From Hirundichthys speculiger (taxonomy: Eukaryota > Chordata > Actinopteri > Beloniformes > Exocoetidae), in NCBI GenBank assembly GCA_018398805.1, contig JAGFBZ010002346.1, positions 124,001 to 188,000 of the forward strand: 64,000 nt of DNA. The letters run 5' to 3'. The translations under genes were made by a program, and so were the position numbers. Positions 1-10,394 of this stretch are shown one piece after another (positions within the stretch are counted from its first letter, which is position 1; each line of letters opens with the position of its first letter). The notes beneath the pieces were generated by a model that was not told the DNA's origin, did not search any database, and saw only the letters and a list, made by a program, of their open reading frames with translations.

Positions 1-49
1 AGATTCATGTTTACATCAAAACTAAAGTTAAAACAGCAGCGGTACTTAC

Positions 50-216
50 AATGCACCAAAAGAGGTGTGGAAGAGACTTCATTTCCACGGTGCTTGTTGG
101 TTGGTGAGCGTGTGGGACTGTTTGATAGGAGAGAAAGAAATGCTTTGTGGTGGATGGGGTGTAAACGTGACGCACTTGGATGCCCGGTGAGGGCGACGTC
201 TGGATGTTGCACTCGG
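50..216 (-). CDS. ankra2: ankra2 second coding exon
   Basis: The acceptor is CTTCAG before position 216 and the donor is GTAAGT after position 50. In one frame the exon reads AECNIQTSPSPGIQVRHVYT and continues to KHF, then in the next frame SPIKQSHTLTN, then in the third KHRGNEVSSTPLL. Both jumps coincide with 4-bp tandem duplications (plus-strand GAAAGAAA at 133-140 and GTTGGTTGG at 96-104). Read from the upstream start through all three duplications the frame stays open without a stop and returns to the ancestral frame at KHRGNEV. The exon ends in phase 1 and the next exon is outside the window. Confidence 0.85.
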
Positions 217-1234
217 CTGAAGGCAGGAAAACAACAGTCTGACGTTAGTTTCACTCTTCTGCATGAGACATAAGCTATTCAGACGATCACTGCAGGGGAG
301 GGCTGGGTATTGTTTAAAAAAATATTCGATACCAATACTTTATCTTTAATAACGACACCTGAACAATACTTTTATCAGTTCTAACATAATAACATTTCAA
401 CATAAAAGAAGTGAAATTAGCAGAACGGTGTGCAGGCATTGCACCAGAATATTCAGTTAAATTACACGTGCATATAATATAAGATTCTTATGAAAAAAAT
501 TGCACATTTTGCAAGATTGCACATTTATTGTAACATCCTGGCTGTAGTCGTGCAATCAACATTTTGCTGTCAAATGACAAATTTCAGAAAATCTCAACTT
601 TTTAACTGCACATTGCAATTTTTTTGCAGTAAAATATTTACTTCTGCAAAATTACAGCTTTTTGACATAAAATTCTGACTTTGTCGTAAATTTTTTATAT
701 TCACATAATTGCAACTTCTTGTCTTAAAATGAAGAACGTTTGTCGTGAAATCAAGAATCTCACAGAATCGTGACGTTTGGACATAAAATGTCAAAGAGCT
801 TAAATTTTCCATTAAACAGCAGTTTTACGATACTCAATGGTATTGAAGCAATATCGGAAAAAGATATCGGTTTTCGATACATAGCCTTACTCCAGAGAGA
901 TAACATCAAGAATCCCTCCTTTTTCTTACCTTTGAACAAGACGGAAGCCACCTCCAGGTCGGAGTTCACCTGGTCCTGGATGTTCTTGCTGTCTGTCCTC
1001 CTCGTTGAGAGACTTCACAAATCTTGAGCACACGTTCATGTCAAAGCGGTTGGGCAGAATGAATTTGATGCCCATGGCCACATTCTGGGGGTTTGTGTCG
1101 TCTGGGGTCGAACCCAGCGACTGCTCGGTCTTTATGGCACTCATATCAGGCATGACACAGATCCCGTCCATGTCCTCCTGCACTAAAGGACACTCGACGG
1201 TCCCCTCTGCGGCTGACATGGTGACGTTATCCAT
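50..1234 (-). CDS. ankra2: ankra2, 5' part of gene (two coding exons; 3' part beyond window)
   Basis: Ankyrin-repeat family A protein 2 is a cytoplasmic/nuclear adaptor; in the family the C-terminal ankyrin repeats bind class IIa histone deacetylases, megalin and RFX7-type partners. Only the N-terminal region before the repeats is here. Recognition rests on runs that closely match vertebrate ANKRA2, such as KFILPNRFDMNVCSRFVKSL, NSDLEVASVLFK, AECNI and TSPSPGIQVRHVYTPSTTKH. Two coding exons (1234-930 and 216-50) join in phase 1 at a conserved junction. The conserved amino-acid run jumps frame three times, each time at a 4-bp tandem duplication (989-997, 133-140, 96-104). The net change is +12 bp, and the frame starting at 1234 stays open to the last donor at 49/48, but about 58 codons between the first and third duplication are read out of the ancestral frame. 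The rest of the gene is off the left edge. Identity is sure; whether a functional protein is made is open. Confidence 0.9.
297..888. mobile_element. MITE in ankra2 intron (GGGCTGGGTATTG terminus)
   Basis: The element runs from GGAGGGCTGGGTATTG to a loosely complementary end (CGATACATAGCCTT) and is filled with AT-rich, TATCG/CGATA-containing sequence. Flanks ACTGCAGG (289-296) and ACTCCAGA (889-896) agree in 6 of 8 bases, suggesting an old 8-bp target-site duplication. It occupies most of the intron between the two ankra2 coding exons. No coding sequence is seen. Confidence 0.55.
930..1234 (-). CDS. ankra2: ankra2 first coding exon
   Basis: The coding part of the exon starts at an ATG at 1234 (MDNVTMSAAEG...), chosen because vertebrate ANKRA2 proteins start at this level, before an acidic ECP... 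motif and the IK-E segment. An in-frame ATG at 1285 also exists, but an acceptor (pyrimidine run ending TATGTCAG, exon from 1262) lies between the two, so 1285 is probably intronic. The donor is a clean G|GTAAG after position 930. Residues about 52-79 (VAMGIKFILPNRFDMNVC...NEED) are the highly conserved block. At 989-997 an extra 4 bp (plus-strand CTGTCTGTC) shifts the frame just before the conserved NIQDQVNSDLEV stretch. Confidence 0.88.
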
Positions 1235-1521
1235 CCTCCAGCTACTCGCTGAACTAGCACACCTGACATAAGAAAACGAAGCCATTACATTACATCAGAC
1301 AACACAGTGTTTTTATTTCATTTAGAATGTAGAGTAAACGACAATAAACGTTCAGTATTACAAATCCTCACCGTGTAATAGCCACTAGTTAGCATTTAGC
1401 TTTTGTTATCGTACCCTCCCGCTACTCAAACTTATTGCACGGGGAAACTAACTTTTAACATAGAAGCACGCGTAATAAAAATCCTATCAAAATCTGCTTC
1501 ACTAAGATGAGCATTTCTTAC

Positions 1522-1610
1522 TTGATGGGTCATTATTTTCCTTGAACAATGTCATTGATCCATCTCTTCTCTCTTTGTGTTTTGATTTAACTGCACATGC
1601 GCAAAGAGTT
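1522..1610 (-). promoter_or_regulatory. ankra2: Probable ankra2 non-coding first exon and promoter
   Basis: On the minus strand a consensus donor (A|GTAAGA) lies at 1521/1520, about 260 bp upstream of the acceptor at 1263. This would give a short non-coding first exon ending at 1522. Just upstream, at about 1591-1602, is an NRF-1-like CACATGCGCA element of the kind often found in TATA-less housekeeping promoters. The transcription start is not determined; this is inference from signals and spacing. Confidence 0.4.
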
Positions 1611-1662
1611 GGTAGGTGCACCCTCTGTGAGCTTCCCCCGTTGCCGTTCCGCCTGAACTACA

Positions 1663-1745
1663 CGGCATCAATCAATCAAACTTTATTTGGATAGAACTTT
1701 TCAAGCAACCATTGCAGCGCAAAGTGTTTTACATAAGTGAAACAA
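1663..1745 (-). repeat. L2-type LINE 3' tail fragment
   Basis: The (CAAT)n run followed by AAACTTTATTTGGATAGAAC and CAAAGTGTTTTACAT is the inverted 3' tail common to fish L2-like retroposons (tail repeat, then TTTATTTRTATAGCAC and the AAAGTGCTTTACA box). No open frame is attached. Confidence 0.5.
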
Positions 1746-2039
1746 AAGCAACATAAATAGTTTTTAACCATAAAGGCCGGTCTAATATTAGTCGCACTCA
1801 GATCTCTAAGCACAAACAAATAATAAAAAATATACACTGTTATTATTTTTTTCTTTCATAGAGCTACTTTTTCCCACCTACATCTGACCTAATTATTGAA
1901 ATAAAATATTCATTCACTTTTAAAGATTTTAACCCTTTAATTGCCACATTTTTGTCATAAAATTAGTCACACTCGAGTACGAAAAATGTGCTTTTTAAAA
2001 GCAAGCTATCAAAAAAAAAGTTGCATGGTAATATTATAT

Positions 2040-2388
2040 CAGTGATTCCCAAAGTGTGGGCCGCGGCCTCCTGGTGGGCCGTCGCGGTACTGGGCCGTGA
2101 GAGGTCATAAAAATTAAACAAATAGGTTTTTAATTACTGTAAAATATTAACGACATGATTAAAAAAACATTAAGAAGTAACAAAACAAACCAGTTAAGTG
2201 TTATTCTACCGTCATTTTAACTTAATATGACAAGTGTCACCTTATTTGTTGACCCCTTACATTAATATCAGAACATAGCTTCTGGTCCTGTATGTTGATC
2301 ACAGTTGTGATAAAAAGGTTTCGGTGGGCCGTGGAGATTTTTCACATTTCAAATTGGGCCTTGGTATTCTGAAGTTTGGGAATGGCTG
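2040..2388. mobile_element. hAT-type MITE with 8-bp TSD TATTATAT
   Basis: The element starts CAGTGATTCCCAAAGTG and ends in a related inverted terminus (TTGGGAATGGCTG). It is flanked by perfect 8-bp duplications TATTATAT at 2032-2039 and 2389-2396, the hallmark of hAT insertion. The interior repeats GGGCCG near both ends and holds no coding sequence. Confidence 0.8.
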
Positions 2389-2396
2389 TATTATAT

Positions 2397-5300
2397 TATA
2401 TTTTTATTGAACTATTATTTTAAATACATCTGACCTAATTATTGACATCATACATTCATTCATTTTGACCATCATGTTATTAGATGAAAACAGTCCCGGT
2501 CATATCTCTCTATTAAAATCCTAACCTGTTGTGTTATGGATAGTTCAGGAAAGTTTGAAATACATTGATAAACTTTTCCTCTCCCACTCACTTTTTCCTC
2601 TCTCACAGTTATAAATTAAGAGACATTTGGCCTCACAAATCCATCCCCGTATGAGGTTGGCAGTGAAAAATGGACTTTTTGTTTGGTTTTTCATCACTTT
2701 TATACAGGAGAGAGTGAGCAAAAACACTGAAATGAGACATTTTATGAGAGAGGGAAAAGACAAGAGTTAAATTAACTGTCTTGCCCAAGGGTCTTGCAAA
2801 ACTAAAATCCTTACATCAACATTTAAGGACTATTAATTTTTTTGTCTTTTTTTTTTAAAACTTTAGTATTAGTATGATGGAGAGGTCAAACGGGGCTCTG
2901 GAAAGTAAATTTGCTCCAGTAAAAATGACAGCGCAAGGATTCATTAGCTGTATTTCTTGGACTGTGTGAGGAATGTTCTTTTAGAGACCAAAAAGAAAAA
3001 AAAAAAAAGGGAGAAAAGTTTAAACGTTGCTGTGCAGTCCTCCTACTGGTTCTTCATTATCTCAGACGTAAGTGTCTTTGTTTCCTGTTGCTGGATGCAG
3101 AATGAGACGGTGATGTGTCTCCTGAGGCCTGTGTGTGTGTAGTTGTTGCTAACTTGTTTGTCTTTTGAGTCTCTAATGAGGTCAGAGGTCACGGTCTGTT
3201 GACATACTGCTCTGATCACGCCTGGGATCATAGGAATATTAAAAAAAACAATTCTCAGTTTCAGTCGCCTTCTTCTGCAGAGCTTCAAGCACATGCAGCT
3301 AATAAGAATGAAACAGAACAAAGATTTATTGTTATTGCTGCAGCGTCAACCTGCGCTTCGCTATGTGAGTGAATTCCATTTTGTGATATTCTTGCATCAA
3401 AGCGCGCAAGTATCATAGCAGTGATAATAATATCACCAAGAATATACCATTATAGATTTACTAAACATGATGCATGCAGTTATTTGGAAAACCTCCTTTC
3501 GCTTATTAGTTTCTTCTTCCCTTTGGCCAGCAGGTGGCACCATTGTCTCATGGGTTCTAGTAAATGCTCCACTAAATGGTGTCAATCTTAATTTTTTTCC
3601 TCCATCTCACCAATAAAAGAAGACAGAAGCAGCCAGGAGGCAGTAAACTGCTCTGAAACTAGTGTCCGTGTGAAAAGTAGGAGTGTTGTTGCAGCCTGTG
3701 AGCCGTGGCCTCATTTAAATTTATCTGGAGCTCGTTATCAGTCAGTTGATAAGTCTGAGCGCAGGAATGGTGGGAAAGTCTTCCTCATGTCTCACGTGGA
3801 TGTAATAACTGTGTGAAGCTGTAGTTGGAATCCAAAAATAAAAAAAAAGCTGTGAAGGATTTTCATTGAAATGAAGGTTAGAAGTACAACGTGCAAATTA
3901 AATCCTGATATGAGACAATACTGGTTTAGTCTTGAGAGTTACAGGCCTTTTCTACTTTACATCACTTCACTGCCTTTATGGTTCTAAAATAAATTACATA
4001 ATCATGTTACGTGTGGAAAAATACTGGATTAACTCACATATTTATTTGAAATATAAAAGTATAAAGTCATTTAAAGCTATGAGACAATGATCCAGGACAG
4101 TAATGCATAAATATCTATAAAGTCTTTTTTAATTTTAACAAGCATCAGCCACCCTATTTCCTCTCTAAGCAATGCAAACACTGCACAAAATTATTTAAAA
4201 GTCTTTCTTGATATTTCATTCCCATTTCCAAAAGAAAGAATGCACGTTTTTAATTTTCAAACTTTACTAAATTGGGATTTAACATTTTGAGGCTCGAAAT
4301 AAGAGGAGAACATGTTTTGCTCACTTGCATGTTCAAGAATGTTTCAAGGATTTTTCCAACAGCTGTTATTGCTAGACATCACCTGAGTTGCTGCCTGAGC
4401 CAGAAAAAAAAAAAAAAACAAAAAAAAAAACTTGTGGGAATATTTAGACCACTAGTGTCTTAAAATATGTTTTTAATCAGATATAAACAAAAATCAAGGA
4501 AAATGTACAGGATTATTATTCATCACTGACAGGTGGGGGTGGTATTTATATTCTTTATCATAAACTGTTCCACTGAACATGTTACTTTAATAAATGTATG
4601 TTTGGTCATATTGTACTGCAGGTTTGCATCTAATTACAATTGATTATAATCCTCATCTGCAGATTATTTTATCTTGGTGACTAAATTGACAGTTTGCACA
4701 CTAAAAGTTCTTAAAATAGACAGAAATGTCATCACAAGGATCCAGATTATCACAACAGATACCGGCTGTCTGTCAGCTGAGTAACTTATTTATCGACTCT
4801 TAACAACGAAACACTCGACTGCACTCCTTCCTCCTCCTTCACAGGGTGTGCCTGTTTGGAGATCAGTGCTACAGCTTGGTGCTGCCTACTTCAGAGGGAC
4901 AGTAAATGCAGCGTGACGTGATGTTGGGTCCAGATAAAGCCGGGGAGGGTGGATGATTCTAATCTGACCTGGATGTGTGATGTCAGAGAATCCTGTAAAT
5001 CTAAATCACATATTTTCAGTCCTAAAGAAAATGTCAGTGTTGCATTAGCCCAAGGTTTTTGAGTCGGCGGCGACTTCAAACACACAAATAAATGGTCTCA
5101 AGCACAGAGAGATAGTTTTTTTTTTTGTTTTGTTAATAAAATGCCCCTTTTAAAGTTTAATTTATGACATCATACATGGTCAACAGAGGAAATAATACAA
5201 AAATAAACACACTCACTTATGCAATTTTGAAATGCAGGTAACATTTGAGTATTTACTCTCTGATCGTCAACGGGTCTCATAGTTGAAGTTGACAATTTCT

Positions 5301-5580
5301 GACTTTTTTTAAATTAAATATTTGTGTATATTTGGGGGTATACTTTAGTTAAAAGAAGAAGAAAAAAAAAACTGAATTATATATTTTCAGAAATATCCTG
5401 CTTATTTTTTAAATAAATGCTCTCCAACACATTTTATTTTATTTGTTTAATAACTTGTCCCCTTTAATGTGCTGCCAAAATCATTTTTTTTTTCTGTTTA
5501 CATTTAAAAAGACTCTAAGCAAATATATGCTCAGTCACTTTCCATCATCAATCTGCGCGTGAGAGCAAAGACAATATACA
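2397..5580. other. AT-rich intergenic stretch between the two genes
   Basis: No gene is seen. The small ORFs (for example 2545-2763 and 3043-3321) have no domain, no splice context and AT-driven composition. Several homopolymer runs are present (3000-3008, 4406-4430). In human the UTP15 gene lies in this interval; nothing resembling its WD repeats is visible here. Confidence 0.6.
3525..3541 (+). promoter_or_regulatory. CTCF-like site
   Basis: GGCCAGCAGGTGGCACC matches the core vertebrate CTCF consensus (CCASYAGRKGGCRS) over its full length. It lies between the divergent ankra2 and arhgef28 promoters, a natural place for an insulator. Motif match only. Confidence 0.45.
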
Positions 5581-5589
5581 TCTAAGCGA

Positions 5590-5700
5590 AAGTGAGCGTG
5601 ACGTCACTCCTGGTGGTTTGTGATTGGAGGAAAACTGAATCCCTCAACCTTTATTTACACAGTAAAGCAGTTTAAATACGAACACACCCCGTGGGAAAGG
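5590..5700 (+). promoter_or_regulatory. arhgef28: arhgef28 promoter elements
   Basis: A full palindromic CRE, TGACGTCA, lies at 5599-5606 and an inverted CCAAT box (ATTGG) at 5623-5627. A TTTAAATA element follows near 5670, just upstream of the strongly GC-rich leader. A second CRE-like TGACGTCA occurs near 6002-6009 at the end of the first exon. The order and spacing fit a proximal promoter for the plus-strand gene; the start site is inferred. Confidence 0.5.
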
Positions 5701-6013
5701 TAGGAAAGATTAAACGTAGATGCCCAGTGCATTTCTGCCTCTTTGTCCCGCCGCCCGGTGAGTGAGTGAAGGGGGGGGAGGGGGGCGGACCCGCGGAGCG
5801 GAGAAGTCCGGTGACACCTGCGAGCGAACCAGCTGAGTTTGTTCAGGAGAGGGACGGACGGAGGGAGAAACGGCTCATGCAGGGGGGAAAAAAGGAGAAA
5901 AAAGACGCGAAGGTAGTCAGGATTTCCCCCCCCAGACGGAGAGAGTTTTCCAGCGGAGAGTCGCGCGACAGGAGCGGGTCCATCTGCGAGCCGAGACGCG
6001 GTGACGTCAGCAG
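5700..6013 (+). other. arhgef28: arhgef28 non-coding first exon (GC-rich 5' leader)
   Basis: A GC-rich, purine-loaded segment rich in CpG ends at a good donor, GTCAGCAG|GTAATG, at 6013/6014. No conserved protein is encoded. The next coding-strand acceptor that makes sense is CCCCAG at 21377, in front of the start-codon exon. The 15.4-kb gap would be intron 1. The 5' limit is approximate and the exon is inferred from composition, donor and promoter motifs. Confidence 0.5.
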
Positions 6014-6850
6014 GTAATGGCAGAGCTGCTTCATCACCTCTGACAGAACTTCAGCTCCAAACTAATCTTTAAAAAAAAAGAGACACCATCATACTCTGTC
6101 ACGCAGGGAGCTGCCTCTCTGATAGTTTAAAGATGTGACGGTGCCGTTCACAGGTTCGGAACCGTGGCTCGGATGGGTCCATTTCCTCCTCCGCTTCACA
6201 AGCAACTCTTTGTCGCGATCATTTTCCGCCTCTGTGCGTTTTGATCGTCGCACGAGCGAAAGGGCACCTCTGGGTGCTGACAACGTCTGTTTAAGCTTCT
6301 TTGTTTGAGACGCCCCCCCCCCCCCTTTTTTTTATGACCACAAAGTTGTTATGAAAGTAAGTCGCTCTTCATATTTGATGTCTGCGGCACAATAGTGGTG
6401 CACTTTTGTAGTTTCTTCATTGCATGAGGCATGTGTGTTTAAAATGTGCATCACATTAGAATATAATCACCATAAACTGGAAGTACAATAATGGCTCCCT
6501 TCATACTGGAAGCTGCTCATGTGAGAGGAATTACATTATTCAATCACGCATCACCTGACCGGTGTCTTAAGAGGAGCAGAATGTGCCTGATGGGTTCGGA
6601 GAACATTTGCATAACAGATATCAAAAATGCCTCCCCGATCACTTTCCTGACAGCGCCATGTGCAAGCTTGTTTCTCACGCTCCGCTGTGGAGCCGGTGGC
6701 CCGGAGCCAGGTCCGGTTTCTTCTTCGTTCTGATCGTGTCACCGGTGACTGTGAGAAGTCAGGATAAGTGACAGGAATCCTCCGCTGCTCGACAGATGCA
6801 GGTGTGACATCTGGATTCGAGGCCCGTCCTCGCTGGTGCTGATGGTAAAG

Positions 6851-6920
6851 TCATATATATCGTATCGTGAGCTGAATATCGTGTATCGTATCACGATATT
6901 AGTGTGTCGCTACAGCCCTA
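6851..6920. repeat. End fragment of the TATCG-rich hAT family
   Basis: About 70 bp ending GTCGCTACAGCCCTA match the terminal part of the copies at 11146-11580 and 22952-23367. It lies only 50 bp from the next member of the same family and faces the opposite way. Confidence 0.55.
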
Positions 6921-6970
6921 ATGTGCATGACTCATGGCTCTGCATTTTTCCCTGGTTTGTATGTGCACAT

Positions 6971-8100
6971 TAGGGCTGAGGCGATACACTAATATCGCGA
7001 TACGATACACGATATTCGGCTCACGATACGATATATATCGATATTCGTCTTACAATACATTTACATCATTTTACGAAAGTGATTTTGGTGACATCTTGTG
7101 AGTGTTCCGATGAAATTATTGAACTGAAAACATCAATTAGTAGAGGTCTTCGGAACAAACCCACTAACCGGAACCTGAGGTTCCGACCCGAATTGGGTCT
7201 CGGGTCCATTCAAAAGACATGACTCGTGGTTCCGATTCGGAATCGGTACAGTTAGTCTCGGGTCCTGGTCGGCGCTCTCTGACAGGCTGGGTCTGCGTTT
7301 ACTCAAGAGAGGTAAAGATATTGGCGGTGGCAGCCAATGTCAGGACTCGGGGCAGTTAAATGATTATTAATTAATGTGGCGTGTTTGTCATGAAACAATC
7401 GTGTGTAGCGTGTTATTAGCGGTTTGCCCGGCAGCTGTTAAGCACAACAGATCGCCAACATGATAACGCTGGATGAGAGAACATATTCATGACACGTCCT
7501 GACCGGTGTAGCCTATTAGCGTTAGCAGTTGCTACCAATAGCATCTGTATCCACAAAGAGAATAACGACGTGGATTTATTGTTGTTTACATCACGTGGCC
7601 TATGTAGCAACTGAACCGGGTAGAAGAAGACAACTTTAGATAAGAAAATCAAGTTTTATTCAACACTAGACAACTTTAACATGAGCAACTATGGGCTGTA
7701 TTGTCTCGGTTCTATTCGGTTAGTTCGGAAACTAAAGACTCGGGTCGGGTCGGTTCCGGGTCCAAATATTGCGGGTCCATTCCGGTTCGGACCCCCAGAC
7801 TTATGACAATAGCTCGGGTTGGTTTCGGGTTGAATTTTCACGGGTCCATTCGGGTCCGTGAAGACCTCTATCAGTTACACATTATATTATATATTATTAT
7901 ATATTATTATATATTGTTATGCTGGACAAAATGAATAAAAGATGTGTTGAGAGAAATAGTTTCATTTATTTAAACAGTGCTGAATTGTTGCTTGCGAGCT
8001 TTTAAAGGTGGAACACGGGGGTTTTGAAAGAAACTTAGAATATCGATACTCGATAAAATATCGATATATATCGCAGAATCAATAAAATCATTCAGCTCTA
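6971..8100. mobile_element. hAT-type element with 8-bp TSD GTGCACAT, interrupted by a second element
   Basis: The termini are TAGGGCTGAGGCGATAC and CATTCAGCTCTA, with perfect 8-bp flanks GTGCACAT (6963-6970 and 8101-8108). Once the 730-bp nested insertion is set aside, the body is the same family as 11146-11580 and 22952-23367, including the shared CTTGCAAGC/AAAGGTGG and AAATGAATAAAAGATGTGTT blocks. No transposase is encoded. Confidence 0.82.
7140..7869. mobile_element. Nested element with GTAGAGGTCTTC / GAAGACCTCT ends
   Basis: A 730-bp insertion with complementary ends sits inside the element at 6971-8100. Flanks ATCAATTA (7132-7139) and ATCAGTTA (7870-7877) form an 8-bp duplication with one mismatch, and the uninterrupted copy at 11340 has one such site. 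The interior carries many GGGTC/CGGGTC(C)-type repeats near both ends (CGGGTCGGGTCGG, TTCGGGTCC). Confidence 0.75.
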
Positions 8101-8785
8101 GTGCACATGCAGATCTCATCTTCAGACTGTTCACAGAGTCTAGTAAACTAGAGCATTCACTTTTATTTTTTATTTTTTGAACCAAAAAGGATCCAGTTTA
8201 CCAGCCAGTGGGACGGTGATTATTAGAATTTGAAACATGGACCTTCTTCCACAGCTGAACCCCTCTGACATGAGAGGTGTTATAAAAACAGACGCCCACG
8301 CCCGCAGTATCTTCCATTGATAACGCTGCATATCTTTTTGGACGCATTACAATGTGAAAACGTGATGTTGTTGTTAGACGAGCTCCAAGGACACCAGCCG
8401 CTGTAACATGACTGAACTCGCTCTGAAGCTGCTGCTGTTGTTGGTCCACTCTGTCACTTTTACCTGGTAACTTTCTCAGAACCACAGAGAGGTGATCCGA
8501 GGACGGAGCGTCACGCCGTCAGAACTTTTATTAGATCAGGATTTTATTTCTGTGATCGTTGCACGCTTTGATTTAGTTGTGGAGTAGTTGGTTAATTAAG
8601 ATATATTGGTAGTCATTTGACTGCACGTTAGCTTGAAACATTAAAAGTGAGCGAACTTAATCTCGTTGCCATCAGCCGCTGGTATGCTGACTGTGATTTA
8701 CCGGCCTCAGATTTGATGTTTTCAGTCTTGGTGAAGCTCAGACTTCATAGCAACGACGTCAGAGTTAATTTAACATGATTGAGAT

Positions 8786-9394
8786 TAGTGCTGGGCGATA
8801 TGACGATACATATCGTGGGGACGATAGAAAAGTGTATATCGTGCCATTTCTCTTCTATCGTTTCTATCGTTTCTAACCTAATTTGATCAATTATTACAGC
8901 AAATATGTAATTAAATAACCTGCAACGATAAATTTGATAGAAACATATCTACTTCTACAAAGTAGCCTTTTATGTTTGCACTTTTATTCATGGTTAATGC
9001 CTTAAACAGAGTTCTCTTCAACCCTGATGTTTACTTTAGACACTTTATATTGGTTTGCAAACTTTGCACTACAAGGTTACAGATTTCAGAAAGTTGAAAA
9101 ATAATTTGTGTTTATTTTTTATAGCTGAACTTCAGTGCAAAAATGTGTTTTTCCTCTCAGAAACTGTTGTGCACTTTAAATAAAATGTGAAAGCTACTGT
9201 ACCTCTGTACCTACCTGTTTTTGCTGCACTAAAATGTATGTTTGTGACAGTTCAGCTAAATGTCCTTTCAAAATAAAGTTGAAAAGTAAGCAATGAAATT
9301 TTTGTCAAACTTTTCAGAGAATAACTGAAAACATACTTTATTATGGTATATCGTGATATATATCGTTATCGTGATATAAAATAGTCCAGCACTA
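8786..9394. mobile_element. hAT-type MITE, 609 bp, TSD ATTGAGAT
   Basis: The termini TAGTGCTGGGCGATAT and TAGTCCAGCACTA are inverted. Perfect 8-bp flanks ATTGAGAT lie at 8778-8785 and 9395-9402. The body matches the copy at 52351-52975 closely along its whole length. No coding capacity. Confidence 0.88.
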
Positions 9395-9666
9395 ATTGAG
9401 ATGATATAAAATTGGTATAAAGATGTGTGTGGACTCAAGTAGAAGCTTTGTCAGTTTCTGGGTCTTTGCTGTCTGGTTTCTTGTCAGGTTTTTCTAAGGT
9501 TATCCTGACGCCTCAGCTGAAGATGGTTCCATTCATAAAACCTATCAAATCTTCATATAGAGTGGTTGTGATCGCTCGGCGGCAGCAGTCGCCCGACCAG
9601 TGGGCGCCCTCCACCACCCACCTGTGTCACTGAAAGCAGAGTAAAAGCAGGAGTCGCCCCTCCCTG

Positions 9667-10090
9667 ATGTCAATTTAATTCAGTTTTATTTGTATAGCGT
9701 CTGTTACAATGTCAATTGTCTCTAGACGCTTTACAGAGACCCAGAGCATGACCCCCGAGCAAATATCATTAACTAAAATTGTAATATTAAATCCAAATCA
9801 AGGATAATGGCAAGTAAAAAACTCCCACAGAGGGAGAAAAAAAACCTTTCAGCCAAACAGTGGCAAGAAAAAACTCCACTTTAAGAGGAAGAAACCTTGA
9901 GCAGGACCTGGATCATATGGAGGGACCTTCCTGATGAAGACCAGCCGGGTAAAATTTAAAAAAAAAAAAGAGAGGAGAGACAGGACAGAGAGAGGATGGA
10001 GGACAGAGAGATGAGAGCAAACAAATGACTGAATGAAATGACTATATAAACAGATGCAGGTAGCAAGAGGCTGATTTGTACGATGTACGA
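9667..10090 (-). repeat. L2-like LINE 3' end, inverted
   Basis: It begins with an inverted tail (CAGTTTTATTTGTATAGCG, TCTAGACGCTTTACAGAGAC) and continues through AACTCCCACAGAGGGAG and AGTGGCAAGAAAAAACTCC blocks. The same order is seen in the opposite orientation at 57236-58056. Non-coding 3' region only. Confidence 0.65.
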
Positions 10091-10394
10091 TGCCTCCGAT
10101 GTCGTTGCAGAGCTCCTCCCTCTGAGGGCATTTGCCTCGTGTTGTGTTGGAAAAACTTGACCTCCTGTGGAGGGTTTTGGGGAGAAAATATTCGCCGGTC
10201 GTGGAGAAGTGAATAACCAGCATCTATTTCTATGGAAACTCCCTTCAGCTGTTTGAATATGCTGCGTTTGTAGAGACTGCAGGTGAACGTTTAGCCATGC
10301 TGTCCTCTGTTCTACTGGACACCAGGAGAATATTCTGTATTTCACCTGGACGGAGGCCGTACAGAGAATAGACGTTCGGCTGATGGGTCTCACA

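Noticed and set aside
1005..1271. 88-codon plus-strand frame
   Set aside because: Exact antisense of the ankra2 exon.
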